A stretch of DNA of 64,000 nucleotides, taken from the NCBI RefSeq assembly GCF_000381765.1, contig NZ_KB907079.1, positions 131,442-195,441 of the forward strand, written 5' to 3'. Below, one piece after another: positions 33,725-44,468 of this stretch (positions are counted from its first letter, which is position 1; every line of letters begins with the position of its first letter). The notes below the pieces were generated by a model. It worked only from the letters and a program-made list of their open reading frames with translations, was not told the origin of the DNA and did no database searches. This stretch comes from [Zimmermannella] faecalis ATCC 13722 (GTDB lineage Bacteria; Actinomycetota; Actinomycetes; Actinomycetales; Microbacteriaceae). Made by a program: the position numbers and the translations under genes.

Positions 33725-35307
33725 TCGATGGTCCCCGGCGGCTTCGACGTGACGTCGAGCACGACGCGGTTCACCCCATCCACCTCGTTCGTGATGCGGT
33801 TCGAGATGCGCGCCGTGACGTCGTACGGCAGGCGGGTCCAGTCGGCGGTCATCGCGTCTTCGCTCGAGACGGGGCGCAGCACGATCGGGTGGCCGTAGGT
33901 GCGGCCGTCGCCCTGCACGCCCACCGAGCGCACGTCGGCGAGCAGCACGACGGGGCACTGCCAGATCTGCGGGTCGAGGCCCGCCGCGGTGAGCTCCTCG
34001 CGCACGATCGCGTCGGCGTCGCGGAGCAGGTCGAGCCGCTCCTGCGTCACCTCGCCGATGATGCGGATGCCGAGCCCCGGGCCGGGGAACGGCTGGCGCG
34101 CAACGATGACCTCGGGCACCCCGAGCTCGCGGCCGATCGCGCGCACCTCGTCCTTGAACAGGGCCCGCAGCGGCTCGACGAGCGCGAACGTCATGTCTTC
34201 GGGCAGGCCGCCGACGTTGTGGTGCGACTTGATGTTCGCGGTGCCGGTGCCGCCACCCGACTCGACGACGTCGGGGTACAGCGTGCCCTGCACGAGGAAC
34301 TTGATCTCGCCCGCCTCGCCATCGGCGCGCGCCTCGGCGACGAGGTCGGCCGCGGCCTGCTCGAACACGCGAATGAACTCGCGGCCAATGATCTTGCGCT
34401 TCTGCTCGGGGTCGGTGACCCCCGCGAGGTGCCCGAGGAACTGCTCGCGCGCATCCACCGTCACGAGCCGTACACCGGTCGCCTCGACGTAGTCCTTCTC
34501 AACCTGCTCGCGCTCGTTCTTGCGCAGCAGGCCGTGGTCGACGAACACGCACGTGAGCTGCTCGCCGACGGCGCGCTGCACGAGCGCGGCCGCGACGGCC
34601 GAGTCGACGCCGCCCGAGAGGCCGCAGATGACGCGGTCGTCACCGATCTGCTCGCGGATGCGCGCGACCTGCTCGTCGATGATGGATGCGCTCGACCAGT
34701 CGTCGGCGATGCCGGCGGCGCGGTGCAGGAACGCGACGAGCTGCGCCTGGCCCTGCTCGGAGTGGAGCACCTCGGGGTGCCACTGCACGCCGTAGAGCCC
34801 ACGCTCGGGGTTCGCGAACGCCGCGACCGGGGTCGCCTCGGTCGACGCGAGCACGTCGAAGCCCTCGGGCGCGCGCACGACCGAGTCGCCGTGGCTCATC
34901 CACACCGTCTGCTGCGCGGGCTGGCCGTCGAAGATCGTCGAGTCGGCCGCCGCGTCGCTCAGTGCGACCGACGTCGCGCCGTACTCGCGCTTGCCGGTCT
35001 TCGCGACCTCACCGCCGAGCGCGATCGCCATCGTCTGAAAGCCGTAGCAAATGCCGAACGTCGGCACGCCGAGGCCGAACACCTCGGCATCGAAGCTCGC
35101 GGCGTCGTCGGCGTACACGCTCGCGGGGCCGCCCGAGAGCACGATCGCGAGCGGGTTGCGCTCACGCACCTCGGCCGCCGTGATGGTGTGGGGAACGATC
35201 TCGGAGTAGACGTTTGCCTCGCGCACGCGTCGAGCGATCAGCTGCGCGTACTGCGCACCGAAGTCGACGACCAGCACGGGCCGGGCCTGAGTCACGGTTT
35301 CTGTCAC
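33715..35307 (-). CDS. guaA: GMP synthase (glutamine-hydrolysing)
   Basis: Converts XMP to GMP with glutamine and ATP. The 530-residue enzyme has a class I amidotransferase domain with Cys87 in FGICYGFQ and WHPEV, a PP-loop ATP pyrophosphatase domain with [12 protein letters not shown] (about residue 230), and the C-terminal dimerisation domain ending KPPGTIEWE. It follows the DUF3817 gene after 59 bases, with SURF1 and guaB3 upstream on the same strand, an order common in this family. Confidence 0.97.
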   Translation of the reverse strand: MTETVTQARPVLVVDFGAQYAQLIARRVREANVYSEIVPHTITAAEVRERNPLAIVLSGGPASVYADDAASFDAEVFGLGVPTFGICYGFQTMAIALGGEVAKTGKREYGATSVALSDAAADSTIFDGQPAQQTVWMSHGDSVVRAPEGFDVLASTEATPVAAFANPERGLYGVQWHPEVLHSEQGQAQLVAFLHRAAGIADDWSSASIIDEQVARIREQIGDDRVICGLSGGVDSAVAAALVQRAVGEQLTCVFVDHGLLRKNEREQVEKDYVEATGVRLVTVDAREQFLGHLAGVTDPEQKRKIIGREFIRVFEQAAADLVAEARADGEAGEIKFLVQGTLYPDVVESGGGTGTANIKSHHNVGGLPEDMTFALVEPLRALFKDEVRAIGRELGVPEVIVARQPFPGPGLGIRIIGEVTQERLDLLRDADAIVREELTAAGLDPQIWQCPVVLLADVRSVGVQGDGRTYGHPIVLRPVSSEDAMTADWTRLPYDVTARISNRITNEVDGVNRVVLDVTSKPPGTIEWE

Positions 35308-35366
35308 CCCGCCATTCTAGGGCGCGGGAACTCCCGCCACGCGCATCCGTTCTGCGTGCGTGCGGG

Positions 35367-35903
35367 CTACTGCTCAGCCTGGCGGCGACGCACCTCGTCG
35401 GCGACCCGGGCGTCGACCTCGGCGCGCTCGGCGTCGGTCAGCGACGCCTCGACGGCGGCAGCGCGGGCCTCGTCGTCTTCCGACTCATCCCAGATCTCCT
35501 GGTACTCGTCGAGCAGGCGCTTCGTGCGGCGCGTGATGAGCGCCTCGGTGATGAACGACAGGAACGGCACGACACCGCCGCCGGCGAGCGCGAGCAGCCA
35601 GCCGAGCTCCCACCGCATCTTCTGCCAGAGCAGGTAGCAGCTGATGAGGTAGATGACGTAGAACCAGCCGTGCACGATGAGGATCCAGCGCGAGAGGTTG
35701 ATCGCCGTAACCGTGTCTTCTTGCACGAGCGAGAGGAACCCGAACGGCCCGCCGAGTTCAATCTCGAGGTGCCAGACGTACTTCAGCAGCATCTCGAAGA
35801 CGAGCAGCAGCAACAGCACACCCGTGATCACCGAGGTGGTCTGGTAGAAGCGCAGGCGCTTGCGAATCGTCGGAAACTCGGACGGGGTGGGAATGCGGGC
35901 CAC
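35367..35903 (-). CDS. DUF3817 membrane protein
   Basis: A 178-residue protein: DUF3817 domain with three membrane helices (about 20-42, 75-95, 98-118), then a charged helical tail (120-178) rich in Arg, Glu and Asp. Family members are usually found by guaA in actinobacteria and have no known function. The GTG start follows AGGAG by six bases; TAGACT lies about 32 bases upstream. Likely co-transcribed with guaA. Confidence 0.85.
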   Translation of the reverse strand: MARIPTPSEFPTIRKRLRFYQTTSVITGVLLLLLVFEMLLKYVWHLEIELGGPFGFLSLVQEDTVTAINLSRWILIVHGWFYVIYLISCYLLWQKMRWELGWLLALAGGGVVPFLSFITEALITRRTKRLLDEYQEIWDESEDDEARAAAVEASLTDAERAEVDARVADEVRRRQAEQ

Positions 35904-35935
35904 GGATGCTCCTGAACGGTCGAAATGGCCCTGCC

Positions 35936-35941
35936 AGTCTA
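35936..35941 (-). promoter_or_regulatory. -10 box (TAGACT) for DUF3817-guaA
   Basis: TAGACT on the minus strand about 32 bases before the GTG start, with an ordinary leader carrying AGGAG. Confidence 0.5.
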
Positions 35942-35983
35942 GGCCTCGGCGCGCACCGCATCCTCGACGCCACCGCGCCTGGG

Positions 35984-36228
35984 CTACTGCCGAGTCACGA
36001 GCCTGCGATACTCCGGCCTCGCCTTCATCGCATGGATGATTTCGACCTCGCCGTCATCCCAAAGCAACACAACAATTTCGAGCAGCCGCCCAGCGGTGTC
36101 GAGCCCGAGCCGCAGCTCCCGCTGCGGGTTCTCATCGTCGAGCGGGCTCCTCCGAGCACTGATCGTGCAGCCGCGAGCGCGTCTTCATCTCGAACACCGT
36201 GTTTGCGCGCCGACGGCGCAACGATCAC
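35984..36228 (-). pseudogene. Frameshifted toxin-like gene downstream of the RHH antitoxin
   Basis: Starting at a GTG that overlaps the antitoxin stop (GTGA), one frame reads VIVAPSARKHGVRDEDALAA, then another continues RSPLDDENPQRELRLGLD, LLEIVVLLWDDGEVEIIHAM and KARPEYRRLVTRQ before a TAG. Joined, they give one protein of about 81 residues resembling small toxins encoded after ribbon-helix-helix antitoxins in actinobacteria. The two parts differ by -1, consistent with loss of one base around 36135-36160 (a CCCG/GGAGGAG stretch). The total length, 245 bases, is not a multiple of three. Either a decayed toxin or a sequencing error; the antitoxin is intact. Confidence 0.65.
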
Positions 36229-36485
36229 GCTTGAGCCCACTCCCGCACGGCGACACGAATTGCCGCAGAGCGATCCAGCCCTTCGCGATCGGCGCGTTCC
36301 ATGAGCTCGGCCAGCTCGGCTTCGGAAAAGCGCGTCGTGACAACCCGCGAAGCTTGCTCCGCACGCGGACGCCTCCCCCACCGCTTTCGCAGCTGGTCAA
36401 CGTCATAGCCAGCCTCGGCCTCGTCAGCCCAGGCCTGCACCTGCGAGTCGCTCACTTCCCGCCCTTGAATAACGCGCTTACCCAT
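36225..36485 (-). CDS. Ribbon-helix-helix antitoxin
   Basis: An 86-residue protein. The C-terminal half (RVVTTRFSEAELAELMERAD, then LDRSAAIRVAVREWAQ) is a CopG/MetJ-type ribbon-helix-helix, here placed after an N-terminal about 45-residue segment. It sits directly before, and overlaps, a toxin-like gene now split by a frameshift. A TACGAT -10 box six bases before the ATG overlaps the palindrome GTATTACGTAACAC, so binding of the protein there would block its own promoter. Stable antitoxin with a dead toxin is a common end state. Confidence 0.78.
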   Translation of the reverse strand: MGKRVIQGREVSDSQVQAWADEAEAGYDVDQLRKRWGRRPRAEQASRVVTTRFSEAELAELMERADREGLDRSAAIRVAVREWAQA

Positions 36486-36491
36486 GCACTC

Positions 36492-36508
36492 ATCGTATTA
36501 CGTAACAC
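36492..36508 (-). promoter_or_regulatory. Leaderless promoter overlapping a palindromic operator of the TA locus
   Basis: TACGAT (36492-36497, minus strand) is six bases before the antitoxin ATG. GTATTACGTAACAC (36495-36508), an imperfect palindrome around TTACGTAA, overlaps it: the layout expected for autorepression by the antitoxin. Confidence 0.6.
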
Positions 36509-36550
36509 GAATCGTGACAATGGCCCGATTCGCGACGTTCCACGGCCTGG

Positions 36551-37447
36551 TCAGCGGTTGTGCCCCGATGCGTCCCGCTCGTTCGCGAGCTCGAGCAGGA
36601 GCTCGCGACGCACGCGCTCGGCGAGGCGCGCATCCGACCGCTCGGCGAGGTCGCTGAGGTAGTCGTCGCGCACCATGCGCCACCAGATGTAGATGGCCAT
36701 GGCGCAGAACACGAGCCATTCGATCGCGTAGAAGATGTTGAGCAGGTCGACGCGCGTCGACTCGTCGATCGGCACCGCGGCGATCGACTCGAGTGAGTCG
36801 GGCACCGGCAGGCCCTCGGTGTGGAGCAGCCATGCCGCGTAGTAGTCCGACGCCCCGGTCTGCCACGTGTTGATGAGCTGCCCGGGCGACATCGACAGGA
36901 TGCGCAGCGGGTCGCCATCGCGCGCCGGCAGCGGGTCTTGGCCGACCTCGAGTTTCGCGAGCACCGACAGGGGCGCCCCCGCGCTGCCGAGGTTCGTATC
37001 GGCCGACTCGAGCGAGTCGATCGCCTGCTGCGCGCTCGCCTCGTCGGAGGTCCAGCCGAGCGCGACCGGGATGCCCGGCAGGTCGGCCGCGTTAGTCGCG
37101 TCGGCGCTCGGCTCGTTGCCGTCGCTGGTGACCGCGAAGTGGCCGACGACCCAGAAGCCGCTCACGCCATCCTGCAGCCGCCCCTCGACCACGCCGAAGT
37201 CGCCCGGCACGAGGAACCCCGAAACGGTGACGGGCCGCGCGGCCGCCTCCTCGGTGAGCCACGCGTCAGGCTCGAGCAGGTCGCCGAGCGGCACGGGCTC
37301 GAGGTACTCCTCAGCGTCGGCCGCCGCGCCCGACGACTCGAAGGCCGCCGTGAGCTGCCAGCGCCCGAGCAGCAGGAACGCGACGACCACCACGAGCACA
37401 AGGGCGAGAAACGCGAGCCACTTGGGCTTGAGCATCGTGCGCAGCAT
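36551..37447 (-). CDS. SURF1 family protein
   Basis: Assists assembly of cytochrome c oxidase in the membrane. The 298-residue protein has an N-terminal helix (about 10-30) ending in LLGRWQL, the family G-x-W-Q motif, an extracytoplasmic domain with [18 protein letters not shown] and FWVVGHFAV, a C-terminal helix (about 234-254) and a charged tail. Homology supports a start at 37447 or the next ATG 12 bases inside. It begins 11 bases after the guaB3 stop and is likely in its transcript. No cox genes are in the window. Confidence 0.85.
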   Translation of the reverse strand: MLRTMLKPKWLAFLALVLVVVVAFLLLGRWQLTAAFESSGAAADAEEYLEPVPLGDLLEPDAWLTEEAAARPVTVSGFLVPGDFGVVEGRLQDGVSGFWVVGHFAVTSDGNEPSADATNAADLPGIPVALGWTSDEASAQQAIDSLESADTNLGSAGAPLSVLAKLEVGQDPLPARDGDPLRILSMSPGQLINTWQTGASDYYAAWLLHTEGLPVPDSLESIAAVPIDESTRVDLLNIFYAIEWLVFCAMAIYIWWRMVRDDYLSDLAERSDARLAERVRRELLLELANERDASGHNR

Positions 37448-37458
37448 CGGCTGCGCGG

Positions 37459-38583
37459 TTAGGCGTGGTCGCGGATCGGGCTCACCGCGAGGTCGGCACG
37501 CTGGAACGACTTGAGGTCGGTGTAGCCGGTCGTCGCCATCGCGAAACGCAGCGCGCCGACGAGGTTCGCCGCGCCGACCGCGGTGGCCGACGGGCCGCGC
37601 ACGATCTCTTCGAGGCTGCCGACCTGGCCGATCTCGACGCGGTTGCCGCGCGGCAGGCGCGGGTGGCGCGCCTCGGCGCCCCAGTGCCAGCCGCGGCCGG
37701 GAGCGTCGGTCGCCCGGGCGAGGGCCGCGCCGAGCATGACGGCGTCGGCGCCGCACGCAATCGCCTTCACGATGTCGCCCGACGTGCCGAAACCGCCATC
37801 GGCGATCACGTGCACGTAGCGGCCGCCCGACTCATCCATGTAGTCGCGGCGCGCGCCAGCGACGTCGGCGATCGCCGTCGCCATGGGTGCGCGGATGCCG
37901 AGCACGCGGCGGGTGGTCGAGGCCGCGCCACCGCCGAAGCCGACGAGCACACCCGCCGCGCCCGTGCGCATGAGGTGCAGGGCCGACGAGTACGACGCCG
38001 CTCCCCCGACGATCACCGGGGTGTCGAGCTCGTAGATGAACTTCTTCAGGTTGAGCGGCTCGCGGTTCTGCGAGACGTGCTCGGCCGAGACCGTCGCGCC
38101 GCGAATCACGAACACGTCGGCGCCCGCCGCGAGCACGTCTTCGTAGTACTCCTGCGTGCGCTGCGGCGACAGGGCACCCGCGACGACGACACCGGCGTCG
38201 CGAATCTCCTGCAGGCGCGCCTTGATGAGCTCGCCCTTGATCGGCTCCTGGTAGATCTCCTGGATGCGCGCGGTCGCCTGCCGCTGCGGCAGGTCGGCGA
38301 TCTCGGCGAGCAGGGGCTCGGGGTTCTCGTAGCGGGTCCACAGGCCCTCGAGGTCGAGCACCCCGAGGCCGCCGAGCTGGCCGAACGCGATCGCCGTCGC
38401 CGGGCTCATCACCGAGTCCATGGGCGCCGCGAGGAACGGGACATCGAACGTGAACGCGTCGATCTTCCACGTCGTCGAGACGTCCTCGGGGTCGCGGGTG
38501 CGCCGCGACGGGATGATCGCCACGTCGTCGAGGCCGAACACGTGCCGGGCGCGCTTCGTGCCGCCAATCTCAATCTCAGTCAC
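37459..38583 (-). CDS. guaB3: GuaB3 family IMP dehydrogenase-related protein
   Basis: A 374-residue TIM-barrel protein of the IMPDH/GMPR superfamily, without CBS domains, of the GuaB3 subgroup ([20 protein letters not shown]). The loop that carries the catalytic cysteine in true IMPDH (GPGSICTTR, present in GuaB at 56077-57579) reads [12 protein letters not shown] here, with serine at the cysteine position. Activity is therefore doubtful; the family's function is not settled. The GTG start lies seven bases after TAGGCT, a likely leaderless start. Divergent from glpK and upstream of SURF1. Confidence 0.9.
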   Translation of the reverse strand: MTEIEIGGTKRARHVFGLDDVAIIPSRRTRDPEDVSTTWKIDAFTFDVPFLAAPMDSVMSPATAIAFGQLGGLGVLDLEGLWTRYENPEPLLAEIADLPQRQATARIQEIYQEPIKGELIKARLQEIRDAGVVVAGALSPQRTQEYYEDVLAAGADVFVIRGATVSAEHVSQNREPLNLKKFIYELDTPVIVGGAASYSSALHLMRTGAAGVLVGFGGGAASTTRRVLGIRAPMATAIADVAGARRDYMDESGGRYVHVIADGGFGTSGDIVKAIACGADAVMLGAALARATDAPGRGWHWGAEARHPRLPRGNRVEIGQVGSLEEIVRGPSATAVGAANLVGALRFAMATTGYTDLKSFQRADLAVSPIRDHA

Positions 38584-38590
38584 GCGTCCA

Positions 38591-38596
38591 AGCCTA
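38591..38596 (-). promoter_or_regulatory. -10 box (TAGGCT) for guaB3
   Basis: TAGGCT on the minus strand, seven bases before the GTG start. Confidence 0.55.
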
Positions 38597-38661
38597 CCGG
38601 GGCGTGCATCCACGCCGGGTCGATTGCGCGTGACAATGGAGTCACAACGAACGGAGGCACC

Positions 38662-40162
38662 GTGGCCGAATTCATCATCGCGCTCGACCAGGGCACGACA
38701 TCGACGCGCGCGATCATCTTCGACGCGGATGCGCGAATCGTCGCCTCGGCGCAGCGCGAGCACACCCAGCACTTTCCGCGGCCCGGCTGGGTGGAACACG
38801 ACCCCGTTGAGATCTGGCGCAACACCCGCGCCTGCCTCGGCACGGCGCTCGCCGAGGCGCAGCTCGCGCCCGGCGACATCGCCGCGGTCGGCATCGCGAA
38901 TCAGCGCGAGACCACCGTGCTCTGGGAGCGCGCGACCGGCCGACCCGTGCATCCGGCGATCGTGTGGCAAGACACGCGTTCGCAGCCGATCGTCGACCGG
39001 CTCGCGGCCGACGGCGGCGTCGATCGGTTCCGCGAGGCGACCGGGCTGCCGCTGAACCCGTACTTCTCGGCGACAAAGCTCGCGTGGCTGCTCGACGAGG
39101 TGCCGGGCGCCCGCGAGCGGGCCGAGGCGGGCGAGCTCTGCTTTGGCACGATCGACACGTGGCTCACCTGGCAGCTCACGGGCGGGCCGCGCGGCGGCGT
39201 GCACGTCACCGACGTGACGAACGCCTCGCGCTCGCTGCTCATGCGGCTCGACACGTGCGAGTGGGACGACGGGCTGCTGCGCGCCTTCGGCATCCCGCGG
39301 GCGTGCCTGCCCGAGATCCGCTCGTCGAGCGAGGTGTACGGCGAGTGCGCCGAGCGCACTCCCCTGCCCGGCGTGCCCGTCGCCGGCATGCTCGGCGATC
39401 AGCAGGCCGCGACGTTCGGGCAGGCCGCGTTCGGCGAGGGGCAGGCGAAGAACACGTACGGCACGGGCTCGTTCCTGGTGTACGGCACGGGCGAACGCAT
39501 CGTGCACAGCGAACACGGGCTGCTCACGACCGTCGCGTACCGGCTCGGCGACGAGGCGCCGCACTACGCGCTCGAGGGCTCGATCGCGGTCACCGGATCG
39601 CTCGTGCAGTGGCTGCGCGACAACCTCGGCATGATTCGCACGTCGACCGAGATCGAGACGCTCGCCGCGACCGTCGACGACAACGGCGGCTGCTACATCG
39701 TGCCGGCGTTCTCGGGGCTCTACGCGCCGTGGTGGCGGCCCGACGCGCGCGGCGTCATCGTGGGGCTCACCGGCTACGTGCGGGCCGGGCACATCGCCCG
39801 CGCCGCGCTCGAGGCCGCCGCGTACCAGAGCTGCGACGTGCTCGAGGCGTGCAATGCCGACGCCCCCCGAGCCGCTGCGCGAGCTGCGCGTCGACGGCGG
39901 CATGTCGGTGAACGACGCACTCATGCAGTTTCAGGCCGACCTACTCGGCACGCCCGTCGTGCGGCCCGAGATCGTCGAGACGACGGCGCTCGGCGCGGCC
40001 TTCGCGGCCGGCCTCGCGGTGGGGTTCTGGGGCGGCTGCGACGAGCTCGCCGCGCTCTGGCGCGAGGAGCGGCGCTTCGAGCCGGCGATGGGTGCGGATG
40101 CGCGCGAGCAGCTCCGCGGCGAGTGGCGGCGCGCGGTCGAGCGGTCGTTCGACCTCGCGTAG
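38662..40162 (+). pseudogene. glpK: Glycerol kinase, frameshifted by one extra C
   Basis: Glycerol kinase (FGGY family) makes glycerol-3-phosphate. The frame from the GTG at 38662 (GGAGG six bases before) gives the normal protein through [35 protein letters not shown] and [15 protein letters not shown]. After a run of six C (39863-39868) the frame is lost. The correct continuation, [19 protein letters not shown] to FDLA, is in the +1 frame and ends at 40162. Removing one C restores a full-length product of about 499 residues; the 1,501-bp length fits a single insertion. All catalytic motifs are otherwise intact, so recent inactivation, phase variation at the C run, or a sequencing error are all possible. 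Confidence 0.88.
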
Positions 40163-40183
40163 CTGGCCGCCAGGATGGGCTGG

Positions 40184-40774
40184 TCAGGCAGGGAGCAGCG
40201 CAGCGAACGCGGCGCGCAGCGGCGCGATGCGCAACGCGACGTACTCGTCGAGCGCCACCTCGGGTGGCTGCGCCGACCAGTCATCGATCGCCCGCGACGC
40301 CACGGCCATCAGGGCGCGCGCTAGGTCGCCGGCGAGCATCCGGTTCGGTTCGGGCACCCGCTCCCCGGCGGCCGCCGCGAGCGCGGCCGTGATCGTCTCG
40401 GCGTGACGCGCGACCGCGGCCTGCAGTTCGGCCGAGTCGCGCACGATCGCCCGGCGCCGGGCGAAGTCGTCGTGCTCGGCGATCGAGTAGTCGGTCGCTC
40501 GGCGAATCGCCTCGGCAACCACGTCGAGCGCCGACCCTTCGGGGTCGGTGTCGAGATACGCGATCGCGGCGTTCGTGTGCGCCTCGAGTTCTTCGCTCAT
40601 GAGGGTGGTTTTCGCCGGGTAGTAGGCGAACAGGGTCGTGCGCCCGATGCCGGCCGCCGCGGCGATGCGTGCGAGCGAGACGTTGTCGAAGCCGTGCTCG
40701 GTGAAGAGCGCTCTCGCCGTGTCGCGAATCGCGGCGTGCGTCGTGTGGCGCGGCCGTCCTGCCGTTCGCCCCAT
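40184..40774 (-). CDS. TetR family transcriptional regulator
   Basis: A 196-residue repressor-type protein. The N-terminal helix-turn-helix (about 12-55) contains the TetR signature [19 protein letters not shown]. The C-terminal ligand domain is all-helical and unassigned. It is divergent from the dehydrogenase gene at 40911, its most likely target, and convergent with glpK. The ATG at 40774 is chosen from family alignment; GAGCGGGCGA before it is a weak ribosome site. Confidence 0.9.
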   Translation of the reverse strand: MGRTAGRPRHTTHAAIRDTARALFTEHGFDNVSLARIAAAAGIGRTTLFAYYPAKTTLMSEELEAHTNAAIAYLDTDPEGSALDVVAEAIRRATDYSIAEHDDFARRRAIVRDSAELQAAVARHAETITAALAAAAGERVPEPNRMLAGDLARALMAVASRAIDDWSAQPPEVALDEYVALRIAPLRAAFAALLPA

Positions 40775-40836
40775 TCGCCCGCTCGCTTTCGTCGTGATGG
40801 CCGTGCGTCGAGTGCCAGTATGCCCTGTCACGGTAT

Positions 40837-40854
40837 TTCCGAACCTTGTTCCGA
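40837..40854. promoter_or_regulatory. Candidate TetR site (TTCCGA direct repeat)
   Basis: TTCCGA occurs twice 12 bases apart (40837 and 40849) in the AT-richer part of the divergent TetR/dehydrogenase promoter region. Position is suggestive; there is no further proof. Confidence 0.3.
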
Positions 40855-40910
40855 TATTATTGCGCGCATCCCGCCGCAGTCGCCGGGCACCCCTCCCGAA
40901 AGGTCTTCCC

Positions 40911-41945
40911 ATGAAATCCGTCATCGTCGCAGGTCCCAACGAAAACTCCTGGACCGAGATCGCCGAACCCGAGTGCGGGCCACGCGATGTGCTGCTGCGC
41001 ATCCGCGCCTGTGGCATCTGCGGTTCGGATGCGATGTACTCGGCCGTCGGCGGCATCCCACCGCGCCAGGGCGCGACGCCGCTCGGCCACGAGCCGGCCG
41101 CCGAGGTGATTGAGGTCGGCAGCGAGGTCGAGGCCGACGCGATTGCGGTCGGCGACCACGTCGTCATCGACACGATGGCGTTCACCGACGGGCTGCTCGG
41201 ATCGGGCGGCGCCCAGGGCGCGCTCACGCCGATCGTCGTCGTGCGCGACTTCGCCCCGAACACGCAGCTTCGCGTGATCCCGAAGGAGATCCCCTGGCAC
41301 GTCGCGGCGCTCAACGAGCCGATGGCCGTCGCCCACCACGCGGTGAACCGTTCGGGCGCGGGCGAGGGCGACAAGGCGGTCGTGTTTGGCGCCGGCCCGA
41401 TCGGCCTCGGCGCGGTGCTCAGCCTCAAGGCGAAGGGCGTGGCACACGTGGTCGTCGTCGACATTCAGCCACAGCGGCTCGAGGTGGCCCTCGAGGTCGG
41501 CGCCGACGCGGTCATCAACTCCGCCGAACTCCCCGACGGGCAGACGGTGACGGATGCGCTCATCGCCCACCACGGCGAGGCGCGGAACGGACTCGGGCGG
41601 GGTCGATATTCGGGCACCGACGTGTATCTCGATGCCGCGGGCGCGCCGCCGGTGATAGCGAGCATCCTTGCCTCGGCGAAGCACCGAGCGGTCGTGACGA
41701 TTCCCGCCGTGCACAAGCGCCCGGTCGAGTTCGACCTCGGCGAGCTGCTTCAGCAGGAGCTCGATATTCGACTCTCGATGGGCTACCCGACCGAGATTTT
41801 CGAGGTCACCGACGCGATCATCACGAGCCCCGAGAAGTACGCGAAGATCATCAGCCACACCTTCCCCTTTACCGACGCACTCGAGGCCCTCGAGCTCGCG
41901 AAGACGCCCGGCGCCGCCGACAAGGTCGTCGTCGTCTTCGACTGA
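40911..41945 (+). CDS. Zinc-dependent alcohol/polyol dehydrogenase (MDR family)
   Basis: A 344-residue medium-chain dehydrogenase. Catalytic zinc ligands are Cys in CGICGSDAMYS and His-Glu in GHEPAAE; the Rossmann motif is VVFGAGPIGLGAVLSLKAKG. The four-cysteine structural-zinc lobe is absent: the region after GDHVVIDTMAF has no cysteines, as in some sorbitol/threonine-type enzymes. Substrate unknown. GAAAGG lies eight bases before the ATG. A divergent TetR gene probably controls it. Confidence 0.88.
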   Translation: MKSVIVAGPNENSWTEIAEPECGPRDVLLRIRACGICGSDAMYSAVGGIPPRQGATPLGHEPAAEVIEVGSEVEADAIAVGDHVVIDTMAFTDGLLGSGGAQGALTPIVVVRDFAPNTQLRVIPKEIPWHVAALNEPMAVAHHAVNRSGAGEGDKAVVFGAGPIGLGAVLSLKAKGVAHVVVVDIQPQRLEVALEVGADAVINSAELPDGQTVTDALIAHHGEARNGLGRGRYSGTDVYLDAAGAPPVIASILASAKHRAVVTIPAVHKRPVEFDLGELLQQELDIRLSMGYPTEIFEVTDAIITSPEKYAKIISHTFPFTDALEALELAKTPGAADKVVVVFD

Positions 41946-41995
41946 GCCACGCGGAACGGGTGGCCGCACGCGACCGGCCTCGCGCGCATCCAATC

Positions 41996-42058
41996 CCTGA
42001 CCTAGCCGACGAAACCTGATGGCATACCGTCAGGTCTCGTCGGAGTAGTCAGGTCAGG
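41996..42058. repeat. About 60-bp palindromic repeat, family C, copy 3
   Basis: Outer CCTGACCT/AGGTCAGG arms and inner CCGACGAAACCTGATGG pairing with CCGTCAGGTCTCGTCGG. It lies between the dehydrogenase stop and the icd promoter. Confidence 0.8.
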
Positions 42059-42097
42059 ATGCGCCGGGGCACGCGGCGGGCGGTCACCCGCGCAACG

Positions 42098-42103
42098 TAG
42101 ACT
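42098..42103 (+). promoter_or_regulatory. -10 box (TAGACT) for icd
   Basis: TAGACT about 46 bases before the icd ATG, with a conventional leader carrying AAGGGAG. Confidence 0.5.
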
Positions 42104-42119
42104 GGGCACGAAATCTTGA

Positions 42120-44360
<2,241 letters not shown>

Positions 44361-44375
44361 CCCCCTTCCATCCCT

Positions 44376-44439
44376 CAGTTGAGTGGCCAAAAGTTGCTGT
44401 TTTGAAGCTTCAGAACAGCAACTTTTGGCCACTCAACTG
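44376..44439. repeat. 64-bp palindrome, family B, copy 2
   Basis: Starts CAGTTGAGTGGCCAAAAG and is self-complementary over 32+32 bases with one T/G wobble-type mismatch; centre GAAGCTTC. It lies between the convergent icd and aceB stops. Both arms differ from copies 1 and 3 at the same paired positions. Confidence 0.92.
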
Positions 44440-44468
44440 GGGGTTTTGGGGTTGGTTGATAGCGCAGA

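Noticed and set aside
36025-36381. A 118-codon minus-strand frame overlapping the antitoxin gene
   Set aside because: Its first half overlaps the antitoxin in another frame and its end is Ser/Cys-rich nonsense; only the portion from 36228 to the frameshift belongs to the toxin relic.
39863-39868. Programmed ribosomal frameshift in glpK
   Set aside because: Glycerol kinases are not known to need one and there is no downstream stimulatory structure or internal ribosome site evident; an inserted C explains it more simply.
37465-40392. A very long plus-strand frame appearing to join sequence opposite guaB3 to glpK
   Set aside because: The first half is antisense to guaB3; the true glpK start is the GTG at 38662 with a ribosome site, and the frame beyond 39868 is out of phase with kinase homology.
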